DNA from: Arcobacter suis CECT 7833
GTDB taxonomy: Bacteria > Campylobacterota > Campylobacteria > Campylobacterales > Arcobacteraceae
NCBI RefSeq assembly: GCF_003544815.1
Contig: NZ_CP032100.1
Span: 1,302,001-1,366,000 of the forward strand
DNA length: 64,000 nucleotides
Direction of reading: 5' to 3'
Below, piece after piece: positions 8,486-16,207 of this stretch (position 1 is the first letter of the stretch; every line of letters begins with the position of its first letter). The notes under the pieces were generated by a model. That model ran no database searches. It was not told the origin of the DNA and saw only the letters and a list, made by a program, of their open reading frames with translations. The position numbers were made by a program, and so were the translations under genes.

Positions 8486-9622
8486 ATGGTTAGTTCAATA
8501 AGTACAATTAAATACAATTTAAGTTTATTAAACCAAAGAAATGAAAAAGTAACTTACCAAATGAGTAGTGGTGATGCTTTACAATATGGAAGTGATAATT
8601 CACAACAATACAATCAAATTCTTTCTGTTAATAATAGTGTTAAATCATATAGTTCAATCCTAGAAAGAATGAAATTATCAAATGCTTATAACACCACAAG
8701 TGATACAGCAGTTGCAAGTATGAAAGATTCTATGAAATCTATACAATCTTTAGTACAAAAAGCTCTAACAGCAACCACAAGTAGTGAAGGTAAAGCAACA
8801 ATAGCTGATGAAATAGAATCTGCAAAAAATACTATTTATTCTCTAGCAAATAGTAATACAAGTGGACAATATCTATTTTCAGGAAGTAGTTTATCAACTC
8901 AAGCTTTTCAAAAAGATGCAACAACAGGAAAAATAACTTATACCGCAACAAATGATAACAAAAGTGTAAATGTAGAAACAGGTTCTTATACTACACAAGG
9001 TGTAAATGGAATAGAGCTTTTATATTATACAAATAATACAGCACAAGCAGGTGAAGATTTAACTTTTGAGGAAAATGAAATTATCCTAGATAAAAATGAA
9101 AATCAATATAAATTATTAGACAACGATAATGATGGCTCTTTCGATGGTTTGTATTTAAATGGAGATAGTTCAAACATTTCTTTACCTGTAACAGACAATG
9201 GAGATGGAAGTTTTACAGTAAATAATTCAGGAACAACAGCTTTACAATCAAAACACTCTATATTTGATGATTTAGACAAAATTATAAATGCTTTAAAACA
9301 ACAAGATTCAAGTGGAAATGCTATAACGGAAGATGAAGCAAATACTCTTTTATCTGATGCTTTATCTACGGTTACTAATGCATATGACACAATGAATATA
9401 ACCCATGCCAAATTAGGAACAAGAACAGCTTCTATTGAAAATTATGAAGATATAGTTCAAACAAAACTTTCAAATTTTGACATTCTTCAAGAAAATTATT
9501 CAGCAGCTGATGTTACCGCACTGGCTATTGAATCTCAATCTTTAGAAAGCACATATACTGCTTTATATTCAACAATAAACAAGGTAAATAACTTATCACT
9601 TGTTAAGTATTTAAATTCATAA
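8486..9622 (+). CDS. flgL: Flagellar hook-filament junction protein FlgL
   Basis: Hook-associated protein 3, joining hook to filament. The 378 residues begin with the flagellin-like D0/D1 helix pair (NLSLLNQRNEKVTYQMSSG, then SSGDALQYGSDN), contain ANSNTSGQYLFSGSS (about 122-136), a motif shared by FlgL and flagellins, and end in the C-terminal helical domain (TKLSNFDILQENYSAADVTALAIESQSLESTY). The family pattern with Q instead of R at the first conserved loop is normal. It is followed at 10 nt by a small unknown gene and then flgK, suggesting one operon. Confidence 0.88.
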   Translation: MVSSISTIKYNLSLLNQRNEKVTYQMSSGDALQYGSDNSQQYNQILSVNNSVKSYSSILERMKLSNAYNTTSDTAVASMKDSMKSIQSLVQKALTATTSSEGKATIADEIESAKNTIYSLANSNTSGQYLFSGSSLSTQAFQKDATTGKITYTATNDNKSVNVETGSYTTQGVNGIELLYYTNNTAQAGEDLTFEENEIILDKNENQYKLLDNDNDGSFDGLYLNGDSSNISLPVTDNGDGSFTVNNSGTTALQSKHSIFDDLDKIINALKQQDSSGNAITEDEANTLLSDALSTVTNAYDTMNITHAKLGTRTASIENYEDIVQTKLSNFDILQENYSAADVTALAIESQSLESTYTALYSTINKVNNLSLVKYLNS

Positions 9623-9632
9623 AGGATTATAC

Positions 9633-10001
9633 ATGAAAACTAATTTAGAAATAAAAAATTTAGAATCACAGGTAATTGAGTGTTATAGTTATTTTATGAA
9701 TAATTATCAAAATACAAATTTTGACGCTTTAGAATCAATGGTTTTACAATTACAAAAATCAATGAATTTATTAACTATGACAAATATTGTAAATGTTATA
9801 GATAGGGTAATTGAAGATGGAAGATTAAAAGATGGAAGACATTTTAGACAATACAATGTTAACTCTATTCAAACAACAAGAGATAATAAAATATATTTAG
9901 TTTGTTATGAAATTTTAGGAATAGATGCCATAGAAAATAAATTTATATTGGATGATAATTTATCTTATATAGATTTTGTTGATGTTAAAAAAATTTACTA
10001 G
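9633..10001 (+). CDS. Unknown 122-aa protein between flgL and flgK
   Basis: No family is recognised. The first 65 residues look helical and amphipathic (LEIKNLESQVIECYSYFMNNY, then ALESMVLQLQKSMNLLT), and the rest is a mixed alpha/beta stretch (YNVNSIQTTRDNKIYLVCYEILGID). There is no signal peptide or membrane segment, so it is probably cytoplasmic. AAAGGAT precedes the ATG. It is 10 nt after flgL and 8 nt before flgK, so it is almost certainly cotranscribed with them. Position and size would suit an export chaperone of FlgN type or a regulator for the hook-associated proteins, but this is inference from context only. Confidence 0.8.
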   Translation: MKTNLEIKNLESQVIECYSYFMNNYQNTNFDALESMVLQLQKSMNLLTMTNIVNVIDRVIEDGRLKDGRHFRQYNVNSIQTTRDNKIYLVCYEILGIDAIENKFILDDNLSYIDFVDVKKIY

Positions 10002-10009
10002 GGTAAATT

Positions 10010-11611
10010 ATGATTAACTCATTATATACGGCAAAAAGTGGTCTTAGTGCCTCAAAATATTCAGTTGATGTTACATCAAATAATATTGCAAATGAAAATA
10101 CAACAGGTTATGTAAAAAGAACGGTTAATACTTCTGAATTACCAGAACTAGAAAATGATATAGGAAATGGAGTATCTTTTGATGGGGTTACTAGAAATAC
10201 AAATGTTTATTTATATGATAAATTAGTTTCTCAAAATAGTTTATCCTCTTATTATGAACAAGAAGATTCTATTTTAAGTAATCTTGAAATTATGTTTAGT
10301 GAAACTGAAACTAGTGGATTATCAACAACTTTAAGTACTTTTTTTAACTCTGTAGAATCTTTAAGAGCAGATTCAACTAATTTAATTTATCAAAATGATT
10401 TAGCAACTCAAGCTCAATCTTTAGTTGATGGTTTACAAACATTAAATGATGAATTAAATGATTCTCTTGATACTACAACACAAAAATTAGAAGATCAAGT
10501 TGATACTGTAAATAATATTTTAGAACAAATTGTTTATTTAAATAAACAAATAGTTGAAAGTAATACCGATTCAAATGATTTATTAGATAAAAGAGATGCT
10601 CTAGAAAAAGAGTTGTCAAATTATGTGGATATTGAAATAGATAGAACTAGTGATACTTATAATCTAAAAATTGCAGGAGTTAATGTAATTTTTAATAATA
10701 CAAATCTTCACGAAGTAAGTATTAGTGAAAATAATATTGCTCAAAAAGATATTTATAATTCAAGTGATTTGGATGATAGTAATTTTAGTGATGGAGATGA
10801 AATATCAATAGTATTAAATGGTACAACAACACTAACTTTAAGTGCAAGTGTTAGTGGAACTGATGAAAATGAATTGAAAAATCAGATTATAAATGAGATA
10901 AATACAAACTCAAAATTCTCTGATTATACAGCTTATTTAGATTCTAGTAAAAATTTAGTAATAAAATCAAATATAGAAGGAGAAGAGGGTGAATTTTATA
11001 TTTCTATTTCCGTAGCCACAAATGAAATATCAAAAAATGCCAATTCTGTTGAAGCTCAAAATAATGTTTCTCTGGCTGTTTATAATAATAAATTATCACT
11101 AAGTGGAGGTTCATTAAAAGCAATTACTCAAGAACTTACTAGTTCAACTTCAAGTATATATTCATATAAGAATAGCTTAGATGCATTTGCAAAAGCATTA
11201 GTTGATACAGTTAATTCAAGTAGTCAAACACCCTTATTTAAAGGTTCTAGTGTAGATACTTTGAGTTTTGAAAAAGATAATATTACTTCACTTACAAGTG
11301 AAGATTTAGAAAATCTGGCGAAAATACAATGGGACAAAGGTTTAACTATTGGGACAACTTCTAATACTTCATTTAGTGAGTTTTATCAAAATTTATTAGT
11401 AAAAGTATCTTCAAATGTTGAAAATAATAATTTTAAATTGGAATCTCAAAATGCAATAGTAAATTCACTAGAAAGCGCTTATAACAATTTAACAAAAGTA
11501 GATTCTGATGAAGAGATGATAAATCTTCTTCAATATCAAGCAGCATACGAAGCAAATGCAAAAGTAATTACAGCAGTAGATGAAATGTTGCAAACTTTAT
11601 TAGCTATGTAA
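10010..11611 (+). CDS. flgK: Flagellar hook-associated protein FlgK
   Basis: Hook-associated protein 1, first layer of the hook-filament junction. The N-terminus (LYTAKSGLSASKYSVDVTSNNIANENTTGYVKR) carries the rod/hook signature with SNNIAN. Residues about 85-210 are FlgK-like coiled coil with the motif LNDELNDSLD and DLLDKRDALEKELSNYVDI, and the C-terminus (EEMINLLQYQAAYEANAKVITAVDEMLQTLLAM) is typical. The 533-aa length is normal. GGGTAA lies before the ATG. It belongs to the run flgE-flgL-orf-flgK-fliD. Confidence 0.92.
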   Translation: MINSLYTAKSGLSASKYSVDVTSNNIANENTTGYVKRTVNTSELPELENDIGNGVSFDGVTRNTNVYLYDKLVSQNSLSSYYEQEDSILSNLEIMFSETETSGLSTTLSTFFNSVESLRADSTNLIYQNDLATQAQSLVDGLQTLNDELNDSLDTTTQKLEDQVDTVNNILEQIVYLNKQIVESNTDSNDLLDKRDALEKELSNYVDIEIDRTSDTYNLKIAGVNVIFNNTNLHEVSISENNIAQKDIYNSSDLDDSNFSDGDEISIVLNGTTTLTLSASVSGTDENELKNQIINEINTNSKFSDYTAYLDSSKNLVIKSNIEGEEGEFYISISVATNEISKNANSVEAQNNVSLAVYNNKLSLSGGSLKAITQELTSSTSSIYSYKNSLDAFAKALVDTVNSSSQTPLFKGSSVDTLSFEKDNITSLTSEDLENLAKIQWDKGLTIGTTSNTSFSEFYQNLLVKVSSNVENNNFKLESQNAIVNSLESAYNNLTKVDSDEEMINLLQYQAAYEANAKVITAVDEMLQTLLAM

Positions 11612-11622
11612 AGGAGAAAAAA

Positions 11623-12957
11623 ATGGCAGAGGGAATATTAGGACTTGGAAGTTCAGGAAGTGTTGATTTAAGCTCAGAATTATTAACAAAACTTAAAACA
11701 GCAGAAAGTACTTCTATTTTAGATCCAATAACAGCAGAAAAAGAAGATACTCAAGCTGAAATAGATGCTTTAGACAAAATTGAAACTATGGTTTCAGAAT
11801 TTTTAGATTTAGTAAAAGATTTAGATTTATTTACAAGTAAAACAAATATTTTTAATCAAATAAGTGCATCAACAACAGGATCTTCAGCTTCTTTTGATGC
11901 AACAGATTCTTCAAATCTAAATCCAGGAACAATAACAGTGAATGTTACTCAGTTAGCACAAAAAGATGTTTATCAATCAAATAACATATCAGATAAAACT
12001 GCCACTTTGGATAGTGGAACAATAAGTATAACAGTAGGAGAAGAGACCTATGACTTTTCAACTGATGGTAAAACTTATGAAACTTTAGTTTCAGAAATGA
12101 GTAATTATCCAGATTTAGATGTTTCCTTGGAACAAGTAGGTGATAGTAGTTATAGAATGATTGTAAAAAGTAGTGGAAGTGGAACATCAAATGCTATAAC
12201 TATTTCACAAACAGGAGTTGATTTAGGATTAGAAGAATCAAATCATGTTTTAACTGCTCAAAATATGAAAGCAACAGTTGATGGAATAGATTATGATTTA
12301 TCTTCAAATAAATTAACTATGCAAAGTGGTTTAATAATTAAAATGGTTGATGAAGGAACTTCTTCTATAACAATGGAAAGAGATGATGCTTCAATCGTAG
12401 AATCAATAACAAGTATTGCAGATAAATATAATGATTTAGTTGATTTAGTAAATTCTTATATTTTAGGTGATGAAGAGAATCCAGCTGTAATTTCAGATTC
12501 AAGTACACTTAAAAGTATGATGAATTCTATAAAAGATATTTTATTTGATAGTTATGGTTTAAACAATGAAGAAAATCTATTTAAGTATGGAATTTCTTTT
12601 GATAGTGATGGTTATATGCAAGTCAATGAAACAGAATTATCAACAGCATTAACTGATAATTATGATGATTTAAAAGAGTTATTTGTAGGATATGCAGAAA
12701 AAGAAGGAATTGGTACAAGACTTAAATCTTATTTAGATTCTCTTGATAATTTATTAGATGGATTATTAACAACTTATGATGACAAATTAAGTACAAGATT
12801 ATCAACTTTGACAAGTGATTATGAAACAGCATCAGAAAAATTGGATGAAAAATATGAACAAATGGCTTCTCAATTTGCTTCATATACAGTATTAATTACA
12901 CAAATGGAAAATGATTTTGCTTCTTTACAATCAATTATTGATAGTGAAAATTCTTAA
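11623..12957 (+). CDS. fliD: Flagellar filament cap protein FliD
   Basis: Filament cap (hook-associated protein 2) that folds flagellin subunits at the tip. The 444 residues have the FliD N-terminal domain (GLGSSGSVDLSSELLTKLKTAESTSILDPI, then TVNVTQLAQKDVYQS at about 105-120) and the C-terminal domain with IADKYNDLVDLVNSYI and the coiled region up to the end (ETASEKLDEKYEQMASQFASYTVLITQMENDFASLQSII). Both are diagnostic. AAGGAG precedes the ATG. It is the last gene of the flgE run; the next gene has its own promoter. Confidence 0.92.
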   Translation: MAEGILGLGSSGSVDLSSELLTKLKTAESTSILDPITAEKEDTQAEIDALDKIETMVSEFLDLVKDLDLFTSKTNIFNQISASTTGSSASFDATDSSNLNPGTITVNVTQLAQKDVYQSNNISDKTATLDSGTISITVGEETYDFSTDGKTYETLVSEMSNYPDLDVSLEQVGDSSYRMIVKSSGSGTSNAITISQTGVDLGLEESNHVLTAQNMKATVDGIDYDLSSNKLTMQSGLIIKMVDEGTSSITMERDDASIVESITSIADKYNDLVDLVNSYILGDEENPAVISDSSTLKSMMNSIKDILFDSYGLNNEENLFKYGISFDSDGYMQVNETELSTALTDNYDDLKELFVGYAEKEGIGTRLKSYLDSLDNLLDGLLTTYDDKLSTRLSTLTSDYETASEKLDEKYEQMASQFASYTVLITQMENDFASLQSIIDSENS

Positions 12958-12962
12958 AATCG

Positions 12963-12993
12963 TTACCCATTGTTTACTTTTAAATTATATGAT
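12963..12993 (+). promoter_or_regulatory. EF-hand gene promoter with 11-bp-phased half-sites
   Basis: TTACC (AC at 12965-12966) and TTTAC (AC at 12976-12977) are 11 bp apart and followed after 10 nt by TATGAT (12988-12993). The geometry is identical to the flgD, flgE and two-component promoters. Confidence 0.55.
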
Positions 12994-13013
12994 TCAAAAA
13001 AAAAGGAGTTATT

Positions 13014-13886
13014 ATGACAATTTCTTCGTATAGTTCTATGGGTATGATGTTACCTGTAAGTAATATTTCAAAAGACATCATTAGTAAAAGTGATACGAAT
13101 TCTGATTCATCTTTGAGTATTGAAGAGTTAGGAATAGATGAAGATCAATTTTCTGCTTTAGATTCAAATAGTGATAGTTTAGTTACTCAAGATGAAATTG
13201 CAAGTGCAATAGATAGTAAATTAGCATCTTTTGATGGAGAAATGCCATCAAAAGAAGAGTTCTCAAGTTTACTTTCAGATTTAGGACTTGAAATGCCTGA
13301 ACCTCCTACATCAAAACAAAGTAGTGCTTCTGGTGATGATTTTAGTTCTTTAATAATGTCACAATATGATTCAGATGGAGATTCACTACTTAGCTCAAGT
13401 GAAGTTTCAGTATTAAGTGATGAAGAATTTTCAGCTTTAGATACGGATACGGATGGTTCAATATCAGCTGAAGAATTAAGTGGTGCTTATGAACAAGTTG
13501 CAAGTGCTAGTGGAGCAACGCAATCTGCACCACCATCAGGTGGAGGAGGCGGTGGAGCTTCTTCAAGTGAAGAAGAATATGATGAGTTAGATACAAATGA
13601 AGATGGTATTGTTTCTCAAGAAGAAAAAAATGCAGCTCTTGGAATATCAACAAATAGTGAAACTTCATCAACTGCCACAGCATCTAATGATGAGACAAAA
13701 AATACTTTAAAATTATTACTTGATACTATTAAACTAAATAGCAAAAATAGTTCAGAAGAGTTAAATTTAAGTAGTTTCCAAAATATTATGAAAATGATGA
13801 ATAATCAAAGTAATAATAATGAATTAAATACTTACGTATCAAATTTATCAACATCTACTACTGCTTCTAAATTTAGTTATGCGTAA
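13014..13886 (+). CDS. EF-hand calcium-binding protein, flagellar-associated by promoter
   Basis: A 290-aa acidic, serine-rich protein with five EF-hand-like loops: DTNSDSSLSIEE (about 28), DSNSDSLVTQDE (about 51), DSDGDSLLSSSE (about 120), DTDTDGSISAEE (about 143) and DTNEDGIVSQEE (about 194). A glycine run (PPSGGGGGG) splits the fourth and fifth. The C-terminal 70 residues are Asn/Ser-rich and resemble an amphipathic tail (LKLLLDTIKLNSKNSSEELN). There is no signal peptide or membrane segment. It resembles XopAW-type EF-hand proteins. It follows fliD by 56 nt and shares the flagellar promoter layout, so it may bind Ca2+ in flagellar function or be exported by the flagellar route; neither is proven here. 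Confidence 0.85.
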   Translation: MTISSYSSMGMMLPVSNISKDIISKSDTNSDSSLSIEELGIDEDQFSALDSNSDSLVTQDEIASAIDSKLASFDGEMPSKEEFSSLLSDLGLEMPEPPTSKQSSASGDDFSSLIMSQYDSDGDSLLSSSEVSVLSDEEFSALDTDTDGSISAEELSGAYEQVASASGATQSAPPSGGGGGGASSSEEEYDELDTNEDGIVSQEEKNAALGISTNSETSSTATASNDETKNTLKLLLDTIKLNSKNSSEELNLSSFQNIMKMMNNQSNNNELNTYVSNLSTSTTASKFSYA

Positions 13887-13904
13887 TTGCATAACTAAAT
13901 TTTT
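13872..13904 (+). terminator. Terminator after the EF-hand gene
   Basis: An 11-bp stem (TTTAGTTATGC / GCATAACTAAA) with loop GTAATT is followed by a T-run. It includes the stop codon of the EF-hand gene and closes the flagellar block. Confidence 0.8.
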
Positions 13905-14071
13905 ATAAAATAAAATATATCAACGAAACCAATAATATTTTAATCCAAAATCAACTTATAATTCTATATATTCGATTATTACTATGTTTTACAAGTATAA
14001 TTTTTTTTGATAAGTATATTATTTAACGATTTTTATGATAGAATAAATAAATTATATATAAGGAGTATGTT

Positions 14072-14614
14072 ATGAATACAGGTATTGTAGGAAGACACAT
14101 AGATTTAACAGATTCAATTAAAGATTACATTAATAGCTCAGTAGAAGTATTTAAAAAATATAACTTAGACATTATTTCTGTGAATGCAATTATAGCTCAA
14201 GATGAAAAACATGGTAAAAAAGCTTTTTCTTTTGAATTTACTTTAAACATTGCGCACTTAGATACAATTGTTGTAAAACAAAAAGATAAAGATTTATATG
14301 CCGCTATTGATATAGCTGTTGATAGAGTATCAAAAGTTTTAAGAAGACATCATGATAAAATTGCAGCTCATAAAGCTACAAAATTAACTGAGGTTGTTGC
14401 AACTGAGATTCAAGACCAAATTGCACTTGAATTAGAAAAATTTGAAGATGAAATCACTCCAGTAAGATTAACATCATATAAACCAATGGATATTGAAGAA
14501 GCGTTAGAAGAATTAAAAGCATCTGATGCACAATTCAAAGTATTCTATGACAAAGATGATGTTATGAGAGTTCTTTACAAAAGTTCAATCCAAGGTAAAT
14601 TTGGATTATATTAA
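14072..14614 (+). CDS. hpf: Ribosome hibernation-promoting factor, long form
   Basis: Binds the small ribosomal subunit and promotes inactive 100S dimers in non-growing cells. The 180 residues have the N-terminal ribosome-binding domain (about 1-105: GIVGRHIDLTDSIKDYINS ... VSKVLRRHHDKI) and the C-terminal dimerisation domain (about 125-180: PVRLTSYKPMDIEEALEEL ... QFKVFYDKDDVMRVLYK), which is why it is the long form. AAGGAG precedes the ATG. It stands alone between two terminators. The 185-bp upstream gap is extremely AT-rich and contains TAGAAT at about 14039-14044 as a possible -10. Confidence 0.92.
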   Translation: MNTGIVGRHIDLTDSIKDYINSSVEVFKKYNLDIISVNAIIAQDEKHGKKAFSFEFTLNIAHLDTIVVKQKDKDLYAAIDIAVDRVSKVLRRHHDKIAAHKATKLTEVVATEIQDQIALELEKFEDEITPVRLTSYKPMDIEEALEELKASDAQFKVFYDKDDVMRVLYKSSIQGKFGLY

Positions 14615-14632
14615 AAAAAGCTTTTGTTAGTG

Positions 14633-14667
14633 AAAAGGTATTAGCATAAATGGCTAATACCTTTTTT
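14633..14667 (+). terminator. Terminator after hpf
   Basis: A 13-bp stem (AAAAGGTATTAGC / GCTAATACCTTTT) with a 7-nt loop is followed by a T-run. Confidence 0.85.
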
Positions 14668-14700
14668 AGTTTATGATAAAAAATAGGATTAAAAAAATTT

Positions 14701-16185
14701 ATGGATAAAACGTTAAAAAAAATTGCTCTAATTGGGCAACCAAATGTAGGAAAATCTTCATTATTTAATAGAATTGCAAATAAAAGAATTGCAATTGTAT
14801 CTGATATGGCTGGAACTACAAGAGATATTAGAAAACATGAAATAGAAATATTAGATAGAAAAGCATTAATGCTTGATACTGGTGGTATCGATGAAACTAA
14901 TGATGCTATATTTTCAAATGTAAAAAGAAAAGCTATTGAGACGGCAAAAGAGGCTGATATAATACTTTTTATGGTTGATGGTAAAAACATACCAGATGAT
15001 AAGGATAAAGAATTATTTTATGAGCTTCAAAGATTAGGAAAAGAATTAGCTTTAGTTGTAAATAAAATTGATAATGATAAAGAATTAGAAAGACTTTGGG
15101 AGTTTTTTGAGTTTGGAATAGGGGAAGAAAATCTTTTTGGAGTTTCAGTTTCACATAATAGGGGAACTAAAAATCTATTTGACTGGATTTATCAACACCT
15201 TCCAGTTAATCTTGAAACTGTAGCTCTTGAAGAAGCAGAAGCTTTAAAAAAAGAAAAAGAAGCAAATTTTGATTTTGATGATGAAGAAGATTTTTCAAGT
15301 GAAGAAAACAATGATTTTGAATCAGTTTTACCTGAAGATATGCCAGATGAAGAGCTAATAGACAATAATATTAAAGTAGCAATCATTGGAAAAGTAAATG
15401 TAGGAAAATCTTCTATTTTAAATGCCATTGTTGGTGCTGAAAGATCAGTGGTTTCTCCAATTGCAGGAACTACAATTGACCCTGTTGATGAATCTTTTGA
15501 ATATCAAGATAAAAATGTAACATTTGTTGATACAGCAGGTTTAAGAAGAAGAGGAAGTATTGAGGGAATTGAAAAATTTGCCTTAATGAGAACAAAAGAG
15601 ATGTTAGAAAAAGCAAATATGGCTTTAGTTATATTAGACGCTTCAAAAGAACTTTCTGATTTAGATGAAAAAATTGCAGGACTTGTTGATGAATATGGAC
15701 TTGCAACTATTATTGTTCTAAATAAATGGGATGAAAATATGGAAACATTCCAAAAAATGGAAGAAGAAATTAGAAGAAGATTTAGATTTTTATCTTATGC
15801 TCCAATTATTGCAGTTTCTGCAAAAACAGGAAGAAGCATTGAAAGATTAAAAGATAAAATTATAGAAATCTTCAATAACTATACTCAAAGAATTCCTACT
15901 TCAAAATTACATAGAGTAATTGAAGAAGCAGTAAGTAGACATTCACTTCCAAGTCCAAATGGTGCATATTTAAGAATTTATTATACAACTCAATTCGATA
16001 TAAAACCACCAAGAATTGCATTAGTTATGAATAAACCAAATCTTTTACACTTTACATATAAAAGATATTTAATAAATTATTTAAGAGATAATTTCAATTT
16101 TGAAGGAACACCTATTCACGTAATTGCACGTGGAAAACATGACAAAATGGGTGATGAAGAATATTTAGAAAGAGATACTAAATAA
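14701..16185 (+). CDS. der: Ribosome biogenesis GTPase Der (EngA)
   Basis: Double GTPase needed for assembly of the 50S subunit. Two G domains are visible: GQPNVGKSS (about 12-20) with DTGGI and NKID, and GKVNVGKSS (about 230-238) with DTAGL and NKWD. They are separated by an acidic linker (DFDDEEDFSSEENNDFES). The C-terminal KH-like domain runs from about 375 (RIPTSKLHRVIEEAVSRHSLP) to GTPIHVIARG. The 494-aa length is usual. AGGA lies upstream of the ATG. The SulP gene follows 22 nt later. Confidence 0.96.
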   Translation: MDKTLKKIALIGQPNVGKSSLFNRIANKRIAIVSDMAGTTRDIRKHEIEILDRKALMLDTGGIDETNDAIFSNVKRKAIETAKEADIILFMVDGKNIPDDKDKELFYELQRLGKELALVVNKIDNDKELERLWEFFEFGIGEENLFGVSVSHNRGTKNLFDWIYQHLPVNLETVALEEAEALKKEKEANFDFDDEEDFSSEENNDFESVLPEDMPDEELIDNNIKVAIIGKVNVGKSSILNAIVGAERSVVSPIAGTTIDPVDESFEYQDKNVTFVDTAGLRRRGSIEGIEKFALMRTKEMLEKANMALVILDASKELSDLDEKIAGLVDEYGLATIIVLNKWDENMETFQKMEEEIRRRFRFLSYAPIIAVSAKTGRSIERLKDKIIEIFNNYTQRIPTSKLHRVIEEAVSRHSLPSPNGAYLRIYYTTQFDIKPPRIALVMNKPNLLHFTYKRYLINYLRDNFNFEGTPIHVIARGKHDKMGDEEYLERDTK

Positions 16186-16207
16186 GCTAAAATTTTAGGA
16201 GTATTCC

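Noticed and set aside
13990-14020. TTAC and TTTTAC half-sites before hpf
   Set aside because: The half-sites are 10 bp apart and TATAAT is only 3 nt after the second, so the geometry differs from the flagellar class.
14562-14990. 142-codon minus-strand frame over hpf end and der
   Set aside because: Antisense shadow of der; no ribosome-binding site, and it crosses the hpf terminator.
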